Source of the DNA: Aedes albopictus
Lineage: Eukaryota > Arthropoda > Insecta > Diptera > Culicidae
Assembly: GCF_035046485.1 (NCBI RefSeq)
Contig: NC_085138.1
Coordinates: 42,815,464-42,879,463 of the forward strand
Length of the DNA: 64,000 nucleotides
Direction of reading: 5' to 3'
The stretch's first letter is position 1. The number at the start of each line of letters is the position of its first letter. The translations under genes and the position numbers were made by a program. The notes beneath the pieces are model-generated. The model was not told the DNA's origin. It saw only the letters and a list, made by a program, of their open reading frames with translations, and ran no database searches. This document shows, in pieces, positions 20,477 to 32,272 of the stretch.

Positions 20477-21020
20477 CTGTCGCAAGAATCCTGTCAGGCC
20501 CTCCTGTATTAATTTTTCACATGATTTATCTGAGAATTCCTAAGAGAATTTCCAGGAATTTCTCCGAAAATTCTCTCAAGAATTATCCTTAGAATTTTCC
20601 GAAAATTTTTTACAGGAATTTATGCAAACTTTTTTTCGAACAGTTTGACAGGAGTTCGCCGAAAGTTTCTCAAAAAATTCTTCAAAGGATATCTTCAAAT
20701 AATTCGTCTAAGGTCTCTTTCAGGAATTCTTTTTAAGTCTATGTCAGCATTCTAGTTGGAGGACCACTAGAAATATTGCAGATGTCTATTCAAAATGTAG
20801 TTGATACATTCTCTGTGTTCGTCTACAGTTCTTTAAGTGCTAATCACAAATGTATAATTAAAGAATTCTGAGGGGCTGCACCCCTTTACTACGCCAGTGA
20901 AATGAGAGTTGATTTTCCACTCTTCCTATTCGTTGAAAGTCCCATCACTCGATAGAAGCAACACCAACGAGAAAAGAGTGCACCGTTGTAATCGTTATTC
21001 ATCTTGTTTCGCCCTGACAG
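20477..21020. repeat. degenerate repeats running into the opa 3' splice site
   Basis: Decayed GAATTTCTCCGAAAATTCT-like repeats to about 20740, then non-repetitive intron to the acceptor CGCCCTGACAG at 21020. There is no exon in this stretch. Confidence 0.6.
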
Positions 21021-21638
21021 GTCCACGGAAGTTTAGGAGAGAAGTCTCCATCGCACAACTACGACAGTGACGGTGAGGAATCGAGCTCAGATAGTGTCAT
21101 AACCGGAGGGACGCAGACCCCGCCGTCGATCAGCCGGCTGCATGACAGTCACAGTTCGAGCAAACTGGGCAGTGAATCGATCAATAACAACAACAATAGC
21201 AGCAACAATAACAACAACACGAAATCACCATCGACCAATCATCTGCTGTCACCGGTTGGAGGCGCCTCGACGACGTCCTCTTCGACAACGAACAGCGCCC
21301 TCTCGCATCTAAGCCAAAACCAGCACCATAACCTGCATCATCATTCTCACCATCAGCACTCCCACCACCATCACCTTCAGAACCATCCAAGTAGTCTGGG
21401 ACCGCCTCAGCTGCAGCTCACACCAGCCTCCTCTGTTTCGCCGCAAGCTTCAACCACTGCCTCCTCGATGCTCGTCGGACACCACAATCATCCCCTCCTT
21501 TACCACCACCCCCAGCACCATCCCAACGATTGGTACTCGGCAACGCCACCTTCCGGCCCAGACTCCATGAACCCCCTGAACCACTTCAGCCACCATCACC
21601 ACCACCTGGTGCATCACGGGCCTACTACGGCCTATTGA
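21021..21638 (+). CDS. opa: odd-paired (Zic family), last coding exon
   Basis: The exon encodes 205 residues and a TGA stop. It opens VHGSLGEKSPSHNYDSDGEE, so the first His completes zinc finger 5 of the upstream exon. The stretch SSSDSVITGGTQTPPS is characteristic of Opa/Zic C-termini. Low-complexity runs follow: Asn-rich (about residues 54-65), Ser/Thr-rich, then a long His-rich region (HHHSHHQHSHHHHH) and a second His run before the end LVHHGPTTAY. These are CAX-type runs; 'opa repeats' were named after this locus. The tail is presumed to be a transcriptional regulatory region. The acceptor CTGACAG precedes the exon, and the reading frame matches the upstream exon's phase. His and Asn runs may vary between alleles. 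Confidence 0.95.
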   Translation, partial: VHGSLGEKSPSHNYDSDGEESSSDSVITGGTQTPPSISRLHDSHSSSKLGSESINNNNNSSNNNNNTKSPSTNHLLSPVGGASTTSSSTTNSALSHLSQNQHHNLHHHSHHQHSHHHHLQNHPSSLGPPQLQLTPASSVSPQASTTASSMLVGHHNHPLLYHHPQHHPNDWYSATPPSGPDSMNPLNHFSHHHHHLVHHGPTTAY

Positions 21639-22914
21639 GAGCAACTGTTGTTCGATGAGCTCTGTTTCAACTACTGAAACCGTGGCAGCGCCACTGAGCT
21701 CAACCCCTTCCTGTCAGTCATCGTGACATCTCGCCACATTCACCACCCAAACAGAAGCTCATCCATCCAACAAACTAACTTAAACTAATAAAAACAAGGA
21801 TACGTAACTTTAATAAGCAAAACCAAAAAACCAAATGTAGCTATTAGAGAATCGTTAACTCAATCCATCAACTCACATTGTAAAAATTCGCGCGCCAGAA
21901 CCGCAGAGAGGGAACCCACTTGTTGAAACTGTATGTAGTCGTCAAGCAGAGACATAGAATTATCCGCCATTTTGTGCCTACTTGAGCTCTCCCTCTCTCT
22001 CTCTCATTCAAGGTAGACAAACAAACAAACACTTAAAATCCGAACAAGTCCAAAGTTTGAGTGCATGAAACAGAGAATCATCCCACATTTTCTTCTTCCT
22101 AGGCGAAAATTTATGTAAAATAAAAAAAAACAAACTAGTGTAAATAAAAGAAAAAAGGAAATATTTCAGCGATGAAAAATTCTGTGTGATACGGACCGTT
22201 CCGTCGGTTCCATTGTTCCCCTCGGGTATCCTTTTTGTTTCTATGGTAACGTTAAGCATAAACGAATTGTAAATAAAATTGAAAAACTAGCAGAATTGCC
22301 AATAAGCAGTGTACAGGTACAGCAGCAGGCTTAAGGAGATAATATTGAGCAGCAGTTTTGTGTAATGTAATTTTGCGCCAGCCTCGGCGAAAGTGGCGGC
22401 ATCCAAGTTGACAGGTTTCCTTCGACGTTTCTCGCATCATCAGTCAGTGTGGGTGGTGGCGCCACCTACCTAGATTAAACCAAGTGACAAACGGTGACAC
22501 GTGTAAGTTTCCGTTTCGTTTTTTCTCTCAGTGTAGATATGTAGTTGGGGCAATTTGGATACAGATGAAAGGCTTGGTGCAGATGAAATTATAATGATTT
22601 TATACAGTATAATAGTGTATTTATTTTATTTTTTCACGATTATTGGTTTGGTACTTAGACTTGAACCGCAAGGTAGGTCCTAGTGATCTGAAGGTAGGAT
22701 TGTAAAATATGTGTCAGAAGCAAGGAGTTTAAGGTTACGGAGTGATGAAGAAATTATGGAACATTTTTGGTTCAGCTGAATAAAGTATATTTTAGAGTAG
22801 CAATTCATTGAGTATCGGTGAAATAGATATTTTAAACAATGTAATAAATCATTTTGTTTTCATTTCCGTTTCGGAAAATATCACCATTCTTTAAGTGTAA
22901 ACTATAGCACTCTG
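21639..22914 (+). other. opa: opa 3' UTR with several poly(A) signals
   Basis: Non-coding sequence follows the stop. AATAAA occurs at 22119-22124, 22143-22148, 22272-22277 and 22779-22784, so alternative 3' ends are possible. A TC-rich run lies near 21990. Transposable elements are absent until the MITE at 22915, which suggests where the constrained transcript ends. Frames on either strand in this stretch have no motifs. Confidence 0.65.
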
Positions 22915-23262
22915 CACAGACAAACAGACGTAACACTTGCGAAAGTTCCATCTGCCACGCTTTTAACGATCGATTCAAATCTACATAGGGTATTGTACCA
23001 TTTGGGCAGGTGTACCTATTTTGGGCACTTGCCGCTATAACTAAGTCAATTTCAAACCGATTGATTTGAAATTTTGTATAGAGTTATGCACGAAGTGCCC
23101 AAAATAGGTACACCTGCCCAAATGGTACAATACCCTAGTTGAGGCTCTCACAACCAGAGGCGCACGCATCGTATTTTTTGCGTTTGACGTTTCCCACTAG
23201 CGCCTTCTGTTGACGAAATTGAACAACGCAGTGTTTAGTGAAACCACAGAGAACAGACGTCT
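22915..23262. mobile_element. damaged CAGACAAACAGACG MITE with nested insertion
   Basis: Left end GCACAGACAAACAGACG, same family as 8155 and 23453. The body matches the 23453 copy (GAGGCGC...CATCG, GCGTTTGACGTTTC, CACTAGCGCCTTCTGTTG) but the right terminus is lost or diverged (AGAGAACAGACGTCT). It is interrupted by the palindrome at 22988-23135. Confidence 0.7.
22988..23135. mobile_element. nested fully palindromic MITE
   Basis: The arms GGGTATTGTACCATTTGGGC and GCCCAAATGGTACAATACCC pair across nearly the whole 148 bp. TA flanks both ends, so the target is a TA dinucleotide. A relative lies at 33883-34063. Confidence 0.85.
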
Positions 23263-23452
23263 ATCTTTGCTTTCTGCCTTGTGTAAAACTTTGTAACGGT
23301 CATATCAGAGTATGTCGTTATGCTCCCGTTGTGTGGCGCCAGCGTCCCATCACTTACACTGTTGTGTTGTCATTTTTGTTTCCAGTGCTCGCCGTTTTTG
23401 GCCGTTTGGCACTCGTGTCACGTTGTGTATTTTAACGATGAGCACTACCATC

Positions 23453-23713
23453 ACAGACAAACAGACGTAACACTTGCGAAATTTCCATCGACCACGCTTT
23501 CAACGATCATTTTAAATTTTCATAGTTGTGGCTTACACAACCAGAGGCGCGCGCATCGTTTTTCTATACGTTTGACGTTTCACACTAGCGCCTTCTGTTG
23601 ACGATATTGCACAACACAGTCATTCGTGCAACTTTTCCACCCGGTGATGCTAGTGTGAACTGGGCGATGGATTTCCATGAAAATCGTTCAAGGTGTTACG
23701 TCTGTTTGTCGAT
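23453..23713. mobile_element. CAGACAAACAGACG MITE, third copy
   Basis: The left end ATCACAGACAAACAGACG is matched by the inverted GTTACGTCTGTTTGTC at the right. The interior contains CACTAGCGCCTTCTGTTG. CTACCAT occurs beside both ends, a possible target duplication. Confidence 0.8.
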
Positions 23714-24204
23714 GCTACCATCATAGACTTAATACCTACCATCGTGGGGCCAAATCGACTTTATATGTGGGGCAGTCTCCGTTGGTGGCGTTGATGACTA
23801 TTTTATCGATTTTGAGCTGAGCATATGTTAAAATTCTTCAGACTGCAATCTTTTAGGAACTGTTTAAGGATTATTTTTACGATGGTTAGAAAAATTACAA
23901 TAAATTGGAGTAATTGTGTCGATTTTGAAACTCCATACATTTGGTATGGAATGAAAAATTGATGAAAAACCTTAAACCTCATTTACTCGGAAGTCGGTTT
24001 TTTCACTTACATCCCGTTGCTTTTAACCTCCTCAAATACATTTTACCAGGTCATAAACACTTCTAAGTTCTTCAAACACCTTGGAATTTAGATCTATCTA
24101 AAAAGTAGACACACACTGATTGTGATCTATTAATGATATTTTAGGTACGTGTTTTGAAGATTTACAAAACATTATTGGATATTATTTTGAGTTCCACGAA
24201 TGTT
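23714..24204. other. AT-rich intergenic sequence, no gene
   Basis: No ORF or repeat family is recognised. Confidence 0.5.
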
Positions 24205-25250
24205 CTAGGCTCATGAACTTTAACTTCAGGATGGTTCTGAAGGGGATCCCGGAGATGCATAGGAAATTAAGAGAATTTTCAATGAAGTTTGACGGAATTT
24301 CAGAGGGATTTCAAGACTTTTAAAGATTTCAGGTGATACCAGGAAGATATCCCTTAAAACACCCTTGAAACCCCACGAAAACTCCTGGAACGCTCCTGAA
24401 ACTTTATATTGCCCTTGAGACCCCCTAGAATACCCCTGGAACACTTATAGAACGCCCTTGAAATCCCGTGGAACACTCCTTTTTTACCTGAAACGCTCCT
24501 GAAACCATTTGAAAACATCTTTGGAACAGCCTGAAACGTCCCTGAAATCTCCTGGAACAACCCTGGAGCACCCGTGAAACGCCCTTGAGATCCCCTGGAA
24601 TCCCATGGAACACCCCTGAATCTTCTTAGGACACCCCTGAAACCGCTTGAAAATCTCCTGAGCTCCCTGAACCCGCTAGAACACCCCTGAAATTAATGGA
24701 ACTCCCTGAAATGCCTCTGAACCCTCTTGGAAATCCTGGATCGCTTCTGAAACTACTTGATACCCACTCGAACACCCTACAACGTCCCTGGCCCATGTTA
24801 CGCCTATGAAACCCCATGGAACACATCATAAATACCCTGGATCGCAGGAGCACCCGTGGGACACTCTTGAGAACTGAAACCCTTAAAGAACCCCCGGAAT
24901 GCTCCTAACCGTTTGGAAACTCCTGGAACGCTTCCTAAACCCGCTAGAACACGCCTGAAACCAATGTTACACCCCGAAACTCCCTGAAACTCCTTTGAAC
25001 GCCCTTGAAAATCTTGGAACGCTTCTGTAACTACCACTGGAACACCCTGAAACGTCCCTGAAAGCCCATGTAACACCTCTGAACGCCATGGAATACTCCT
25101 TAAACGCTCTTGATCGCTTCTGCAGTCCCTTGAAAACCCCTAAAATCTGTTGGAACACTCTGAAACACCATGACACGCCCCAGAAACCTCCTGGAACACT
25201 CATGGGAACCCCTGGGATGTCCTTTTATTTCTTTGGAACGATTCTTAACC
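24205..25250. repeat. degenerate CCCCTGGAACGCCCCTGAAAC repeats
   Basis: About 1 kb of decayed short-period repeats with words CCCTTGAAAC, CTCCTGGAACG and CCCTGAAAC at roughly 12- and 24-bp spacing. The minus-strand frames rich in FQGVSRVFQ are translations of the repeat. A shorter block of the same family is at 32420-32640. Confidence 0.8.
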
Positions 25251-26130
25251 CGTTAACGCTCAGAGTGTCTCACAATTGTGGATCTTGATAAAAAAAACCC
25301 GATTTAATCCACCTATGGTGAACAGAACCCTTCTTACACTTATTAAAATTATTGTTGTATTATTTGTATTTAACATATTTATTTTGTGTAATTGACCAAA
25401 AGTTCTAGAAAATATTGTGGATTTGGTATCTAGTGGATTGGTTTCCAAAATAGCATCATAGACCATGGACTAAACTACCAGAAATGCCAGACACCTCCTA
25501 GAATCTTGTATGGAATGTTTAAAAAAATAGCTTACATATTCTGGAATATTGTATCTTTTGTTAACTGCCAAAAGATCTTGAATTGATTAACAAATGGGTA
25601 AGAAAATCAGCGAGATACACTTTGTCTAATATCTCCTAATCAGTCGATTAATTTTGCTCCGAAGTACTCGGTATTCATGATTATGGTGTAGAAAGGACAA
25701 AAACGATATATCTACTAAGTTAACCAGTTTTGGCATTAGCTAGTTATTTTGGCTGTCCGGTTCTTGCATTTTTCCCACAATATATAAATTCAAAGCATTC
25801 ATTTAACATATTGTTAGTTTTCATAGAATTCCTGTGTATTTGTAATTTGTTATTTATAATTTTGTTGAAAACAATAACCTGCTAGTATACGATTTGTATG
25901 AGGTCAGCATTATTTATTGAAAAATAATTTCCCATAGACTGGTCAAAAACTAATGCAAGATAACAAGTGAATATAATAATAAAAAAAGATTTTTCTTTAA
26001 ATACTCTACGTAAGATATCTCAGTAATCAAATGTCGAATCGGAATAAAACAACAGGGCCTTTTACAAGGATATTGTAGCTTTCTTTTGGTGCTTAGAGAA
26101 CCCAAATCGGTTGACAGACGGCTGAGATAT
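25251..26130. other. AT-rich repeat-derived sequence, no gene
   Basis: The start contains AACCCGATTTAATCCACC and AACCCTTCTTACAC, resembling the end of the module at 26850-28255 (ACCCTTCTTATGGGTGTAAG). It may be the beginning of the same element. No coding potential is recognised. Confidence 0.45.
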
Positions 26131-26888
26131 TTATTATGGTACCCTTGGTCAAACATATCTCAAAAAGTTAACCTGTATTACTCCCAAGTACTCTTTAAAA
26201 GATATCTCGGTAAGCAAATGTCCAATCCTAATGAAATTGTATAGGGTTCTACTAGAAAGTTGTAGCTTTCATTTGGTGCCAGGAGAACCGAAATTGGTTG
26301 ACAGACGGCTGAGATATTTGTTATGATACACTTGGTTAAAATTCTCAAAAGGTTTAGTTTTATAAATCCTAAGAACTCTTCGAAAGATATCTCTGTAACC
26401 AAATGTCCAATCGAAATAAAATTTCTGGGCGATCTACTTGGATGCTGTAGCTTTCATTTGGTGCCCAGAAAACCCAAATTGATTTACAAACGGCCGAAAT
26501 ATTTATTATGATACACTTGGTCAAAAATCTTAAAAAGTTTAGATATATGACTCATAAGTACTCTTCGAGAGATATCTCGGTAACCAAACGTCCAATCGAA
26601 AAAAAATTCAATAGTGTTCTACTAGGATGTAGTAGCTTTCATTTGCTTCCAAGAGAACTCAAATCGGTTGACAGACGGCTGAGAAACGTGCGTGACTTTT
26701 TTTTGTAACGCACATACACACACACACATACACACATACACACATACACACACACACATACAGACATTTGCTCAGTTCGTCGAGCTGAGTTCATTGGTAC
26801 ATGAGACTCGGCCCTCCGGGCCTCGGATCGAAAGTCGGTTTTTCGAGCGATATTTATACCCTTCTTATGGGTGTAAGAAGGGTAAAAA
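26130..26888. repeat. dispersed repeat module, copy 1, with (CA)n
   Basis: About four ~170-bp units contain GATATCTCGGTAACCAAATG, TGTAGCTTTCATTTGGTGCC, GGTTGACAGACGGCTGAGA and GATACACTTGGTCAAA. They end in a CA microsatellite (about 26706-26760) and a GC-rich tail with TCGGCCCTCCGGGCCTCGGA and ACCCTTCTTATGGGTGTAAG. Confidence 0.82.
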
Positions 26889-27470
26889 GGCTTTTCCTAC
26901 ATACATTCCGTGATATTTTTGCTACTGTTTATTGAGCTCAAATATTACAAAGAGATAGTAGCTTTTATGTATTTGATGCAATTGCATTTTCATGCAGAGC
27001 TCCTTGAGAAACCAAATTTGATCATAAAAAAAGGCTTTTCCTACATACATTCCGTGATATTTTTGCTACTGTTTATTAAGCTCAAATATTACAAAGAGAT
27101 AGTAGCTTTTATGTATTTGATGCAATTGCATTTTCATGTAGAGCTAACTTGGGAAACCAGATTTGGTCATAAAATAGGCTTTTCCTACATACATTCCGTG
27201 ATATTTTTGCTACTGTTTATTAAGCTCAAATATTACAAAGAGATAGTAGCTTTTATACATTTGATGCAATTGCATTTTCATGCAGAGCTCCTTGAGAAAC
27301 CAAATTTGATCATAAAATAAAAAAAGGCTTTTCCTACATACATTCCGTGATATTTTTGCTACTGTTTATTAAGCTCAAATATTACAAAGAGATAGTAGCT
27401 TTTATGTATTTGTTGCAATTGCATTTTCATGCAGAGCTCCTTGAGAAACCAAATATGATCATAAAAAGTC
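26889..27470 (+). repeat. four ~145-bp tandem repeats
   Basis: Units start GGCTTTTCCTACATACATTC at 26889, 27033, 27177 and 27326. They are nearly identical and lie between two copies of the flanking module. A 136-residue + frame here is a translation of the array. Confidence 0.92.
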
Positions 27471-28262
27471 TGTTGACAAACGTCTGAGAAATGTATTATG
27501 ATACATTTTATCAAAAATCTCTCAAAAGCGTAAATTTCATTACTCCTTAGTACTCGTGGAAAGATATCTCGGAAACAAAATATCCAAACGGCATGAAATT
27601 TAATAGCATACTACTTGGATGCTGTAGCTTTCATTTGATGCTGAGAGAACTCAAATCGATTGCACACGGCTGATTCATTTATTATGAAGCATTTTGTCAA
27701 AGACCTCTTAAAAAGTTAAGTTGTATTACTCCAAAGTACTCCCCGAAAGATATCTCGGTTACAAAATGTCCAATCGGAATGAAATTCAAAAGCGTTCTTC
27801 TAGGGTGCAGTAGCTTTCGTTTCGGGCCTTAAGAACCCGAATCGGTTGATAGACGGCTGAGAAATTTATGGTGATACACTTTGTCAAAAATATCTAAAAT
27901 AATTAAGTTGTACTACTCCCTAGCACTCTTTGAAAGATATCTCGGTAACCGAACGTCCAATCAAAAAAAAAATCAATAGCGTTCTACTAGGATGTAGTAG
28001 CTTTCATTTGCTTCCAAGAGAACTCAAATCGGTCAACAGATGGCTGAGAACCGTGAGTGACATTTTTTTGTAACATACATACACACACACATACATACAC
28101 ACACACACACATACACACACACGCACATACAGACATTTGCTCAATTCGTCGAGCTGAGTTGATTGGTATATGTGACTCGGCCCTGCGGGCCTCGGATCGA
28201 AAGTCGGTTTTCCAAGCGGTATTTATACCCTTCTTATGGGTGTAAGAAGGGTAAAAAAGGTA
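27471..28262. repeat. dispersed repeat module, copy 2, with (CA)n
   Basis: The same module as 26130-26888, again ending in a CA microsatellite (about 28077-28130) and the GC-rich TCGGCCCTGCGGGCCTCGGA tail. Confidence 0.82.
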
Positions 28263-28990
28263 ATTGGTGGAGAAATCTTTCAAGGAATACCAGTAGGAAT
28301 ACTGGCTCTTATACCTAAAAGAATTCCTATTGGATTCTCTGAATATATGTATCTCGACAGCAATCTTTGACAGGATACCAGAAGGAATCCGTGATGGAAT
28401 TCCGGCTCGAATTTCTGAAAGAATACTTTCAGGATTTTATATAGCAATCCCGGCTGAAATCCCTGATGGTAATCCTGAAGGAAACCCGAGACTGTCATAT
28501 GGAATCCTTAGACTCTTAGAGGAATCATGGCTGGTCTGGACTCATAGAGAATATTCCAGAATGAAATATTGATGAAATCTCTGAAAAAAACTCGGGAAGA
28601 ATTTTTGAACGAATCCCATCAGAAATTTCAGGATTATCAGAAGAACTCTTGGCAGAGATCTATATTCATTCATATTCCTTTTCGAGGGGAATTCCTTATG
28701 GAATCACAGCAGAAATACTGGAAGAAATCTTCGAAGGGATTCCGCATAAAGTACCTAGAAGAATAATTGTAGGATTTGTTAATGCAATCCCTCCAGAAAT
28801 CCCTGTTAAGATCTCAGGAGCAATCCCTTCAGAAGTTCCATAAGAAAGATCTGGAGGAATCTTGAGAAGATTCTCGGGAGGAATGCCTAAAGAAATCCCG
28901 GAACGAATTTCGGAAACTATCTCGAGAGAAATGCCTGAATAAATCCCGGAAAGAATTCCTGAAGGTATCTCGAGAAAGTCTCATCTAATT
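28263..28990. repeat. degenerate GGAATYCC / AGAAATCC repeats
   Basis: Decayed short-period repeats with GGAATCCCTGATGGAAT-type words, many containing GGAATTCC-like palindromic cores. No real ORF. Confidence 0.7.
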
Positions 28991-29408
28991 TATTCACTCT
29001 GCATTCTACCCTAACCCTCTACATTCAGAAGGTCGGCTCCAAAGGCACGTTCTGCTCCATTTGGGACATTTTTACCCTCTACTTTACTGTCTTCTCTGCG
29101 CTCTATCCAAACCATATATCCTACGCACTATCCTAACCCATAACCTTACCCACTACCAGACCCTCTACCCATACCCTTCACACCTACCTTCAACCCTAGT
29201 TGTCACCCTAATCTTCTACTCTACCATCTACCCTATCCTCTACCCTCCCGTCTTCCATACTCTCTACACTAACTCCCACCCTACCCTCTATCCTTGTACT
29301 CATCTAGCCCGATTGATAGATACTCAAATTGTATCATAGTTCAAACTATCATTCCGTAGCCGCCATCTTAGATTTCAAAATGGCGTCGGATATATATTTT
29401 TGAGTTCT
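28991..29408. repeat. pyrimidine-rich ACCCTCTACCC tract
   Basis: Irregular repeats of ACCCTCTACCCTA-like words. AGGTCGGCTCCAAAGGCACG near 29030 matches a segment at 41430-41460, a shared fragment that may be LINE 3' sequence. Confidence 0.6.
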
Positions 29409-29790
29409 ACATCTGGGATGACACTTTGTAGGTAACATTCAAAATAGTGATCGCTCTGAAGTTCTCACATTCCAAATGGTAAGTACGCCTTGAGTTCGTA
29501 TATGGTGTAAATAACTTCTTTCATCCATTCCTTTGGTCGCTGATAGTTTTCCCAGATCCTGTGGGCAGATGGCGTTTTTAGCTTCTCTCAACGTATGTAG
29601 GAGTTGGATCCTTTCCGTGCTTTGCTGCCCTGCCGTAGTCTTTTTCTACGTTCCGTTGCCGTAGTCTCCCGTGCATATGTTCTCCATGCCATTCATGTGT
29701 TCCTCGAAGTGCTGCGTTCATCTTTCGATCGCCTCACGAAGGTCTACCAAAGTTCTCATGCCCATATTCATGCTCATTTTGATTCACAAC
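29409..29790 (-). pseudogene. old fragment of an RTE-like LINE
   Basis: On the minus strand this aligns by eye with 36990-36470 of the RTE-like element at 35198-38430. Shared blocks include CTTTGTAGG...CATTCAAAA...GTGATCGCTC..AAGTTCTCACA, TTTCCCAGATC, and CATTCATGTGTTCCTCGAAGTGCTGC against CATTCAGGTGCTCGTCGAAGTGCTGC. It covers the part before the polymerase domain and is riddled with substitutions and deletions. It has no open frame, so it is a dead, much older copy. Confidence 0.75.
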
Positions 29791-30711
29791 TTGAAGTTTG
29801 TGCGGTATGATTTGGTTGCCGATACATCTATCATTACAATTCGAGACATTTCCATCCACTTCGCATAGCGTACAACATTCAATCGTTATGCTATATAACT
29901 GCACTCAAGTCAAGTGCCAATCGTATCGTTTCCCGTCATGTCATTTTCCTTATACAGCGCACACCTTCTCATCCCAATCACCATTCAATTTGTCCGCGAG
30001 AAATGATTTCCCGTAATTTCTGTCATCATTCATAACCAACCGGGATCTACCTAGCTACAAGTACACGGAATGAGAGACCGACCAAGCAAATCGTGGCTCT
30101 AAAGTCTTTCCCCCCATTCCCTTCATCATTAAATCGAATCCACAACAACAGAGCATTCACGGCGATTCAGAACGTGAAACACGCGATTACACTGGTGGAT
30201 GACGGTCCACCAACACTGTGGATGACTGACGAGGATCCGATCAGAACGCCCCGTACCTACCTACTACTACTCAACCTGGTCCAGAACGAAACGAGACGCG
30301 ACCGGCATTAGCATAAACGCGAATAGTAAAATATTATTTATGAAAATTATACTTGCCATCATAACCAGTTTCTGCTTTCGCCGGCGGTTCGCGGCGCTGA
30401 CTGTTGGTCTGTGCTCGTTGAATTGGTGAAGCCCGATATAAAGAAAACTTGAACAAACCGTAGAAGACATTTTTGGTCATAGAGTATCTACTCCGTTCTC
30501 ATTATGCTACGAATCTGGTTTAGCCATTTTTATTAGAGTAACACTTCTCATAGAGAACACGAATTGCAATCAGAGTTCTCGTCACCAATGACGGACTGTT
30601 GTTGTCATCATCTTCCATATCGCACGACCAAAGAACGGAAAACGATGCTTTCATCAAGGAAAAAGTTATCCCCATCTCATCGGGATCTACAGCTCGTATA
30701 TATCCTTTAGT
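29791..30711. other. largely non-repetitive intergenic sequence
   Basis: No gene is recognised. From about 30040 to 30470 the composition is balanced and free of the window's repeat families. The segment 30536-30711 resembles 33465-33600 (CGCACGAC..AAGAACGGAAAACGA, GGAAAAAGTTATCC), so it is a duplicated repeat fragment. Confidence 0.5.
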
Positions 30712-31384
30712 GTGGGTCATCGGAACCGTTTCCTCAGATCAAAGCTTTTTTGGTTCCGTTTCGGGTCCTGAGTATCTGTGCAAAATTTGAGAACGATCGG
30801 TTGCGTCTACACTTTGCGCATTGCAATTGAAATTTGTATGGGATTTTGTATGGGAAAACATACTTTTTTGCATTTTTGTCATAAGTTGAAAAAGTTTGTC
30901 TGAAACTTTTTAACCGATACTATGAAATGATAGCCTAGGATGTTCTTAAAAACTTTGTTGAAGACCGCAAAGCGACCCGATGCTTGTGTTTATGTTTTAA
31001 CATGTAAAGGAATAACAATAGCAACAAAATCATGCTGTTTCGCCAAGCAATGTCAACTCTATAACTTTTTTTTTCATAAGCATCAGATCACTTCGCGGTC
31101 TTCGACAAAGTTTTTCAGGACACCCTAGGCTATGTTTTCACTTTATCGGTTACATGGTTTTAGAAAAATTCGAGCTTGTTAGAGAGAAATGCAAAAAGTG
31201 TGTTTTCCCATGTAAAACCCTATACAAACTTCAAACGCGATGCGCAAAACGTAGACATAACCGATCGTACTCAAATTTTGCACACTTATTTACTTATTAT
31301 TGCACACTAAAATGGGAGCAAAAAAGATTTGATCTGATGGGGTACCATTGAATTTTTCATTTTTCCATATAAACGATGACCCAC
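30712..31384. mobile_element. MITE with GTGGGTCATCG termini
   Basis: GTGGGTCATCG at the left is matched by CGATGACCCAC at the right. Internal blocks are inverted as well (TTTGTTGAAGACCGC and GCGGTCTTCGACAAAG, each beside ACACCCTAGG-like or CCTAGGATGTTC-like words). It splits a repeat whose parts lie at 30536-30711 and 31385-31545. Confidence 0.78.
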
Positions 31385-32017
31385 TCTAATATCCATAAAG
31401 GCATAGGTTTAGATTTGAATTGATTTCTGTCATTTCGGCAGGTTTCCGAGGCGAACCAGCCTAGTGCTGAAAGCCTCATGATAAAGCTAATAATAATAAT
31501 AACAATTTTGGCATGACATATCACTTGTGACCGTCCAGAATATCGTTTTGTTATAGGGTAATTCGCCAATACTTATTGTTGAACGGTTAGTACTGGAATT
31601 TTGATCTTCGTTTGTTTTTCCGTGCATAATTCCACTTCAGTTGAAAAATATCCAATGAACGTCTAGATCTACTTGTTCCTTATACTACCCATTGAACTTG
31701 TATTCCCTTAAATTCAATTTTCTAAGAGAAATTAGAACATTTGTATGTGAAGACTCATCCTAATGTTGGACGGTTCTCGCTAATTGTTGAACGGTTGAAG
31801 CTTTGTTTGTAATTGATGACGAATAACCCGACATCAAGCTATCATTCACCTGTTTTTATTTTGGGAACCAAACCCAACTTAGACTCAACAGTTATCCGAT
31901 GTGGGTCCAACAGTGGTCCAACATTTGATAAAATTTGACCCAACTTTGACCCGACATCCGATTTTTTTTCATTTCGGCGTAATTTTTTTTCGGGTTTTTC
32001 GTGTTTGGTGCCCATTT
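31385..32017. other. repeat-derived sequence, no gene
   Basis: 31385-31545 continues the duplicated fragment seen at 33620-33720. 31554-31800 holds a diverged GGGTAATTCGC...TTGTTGAACGG fragment related to the inner element at 33115. Short TCCAACA...GACCCAA repeats lie near 31880-31960. Confidence 0.5.
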
Positions 32018-32272
32018 CAGGCCAAACATGTCTAAAGGTCCTATCTGCAGAAGAGAGGCTCTCTTCGGTTTCCCTCTCTTTCGTTAATATCTCAGCTGTT
32101 TATTTGTATTATGATTGTCTCCTTGCATTGAACGATGGTCAAAACAATCGTCTTTTGATTTCTACTGCACAAGTAGTTGAAAAGTGCACCATTACATTGC
32201 AATAATTGAAAGAGAAAGTTGACAAAGAGAGCCTCTCAAATGCAGATAAGGCCTATTGAAATGTTTGGCCTG
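32018..32272. mobile_element. MITE with CAGGCCAAACATGT termini
   Basis: CAGGCCAAACATGTC on the left pairs with GAAATGTTTGGCCTG on the right, and CCTATCTGCA with TGCAGATAAGG further in. ATTT is present at both flanks, a possible short duplication. Confidence 0.82.

Larger units (their letters stand above)
7897..21020 (+). other. opa: opa intron, 13.1 kb
   Basis: The intron runs from donor GTACGT (7897) to acceptor CTGACAG (ending 21020) in phase 0. It is filled with MITEs, foldback elements and satellites listed separately. No alternative exon is recognised inside it. Confidence 0.9.

Noticed and set aside
21181..21390. Minus-strand frame with a Cys/Tyr run
   Set aside because: Antisense of the opa Asn and His codon runs.
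24226..25203. Several minus-strand Phe/Gly/Ser-rich frames
   Set aside because: Translations of the degenerate CCCTGGAAC repeat; no consistent protein.
26910..27320. 136-residue + strand frame with repeated FSYIHSVIFLLLF segments
   Set aside because: It is a translation of the ~145-bp tandem repeat whose unit length happens to keep the frame; no start context or motif.
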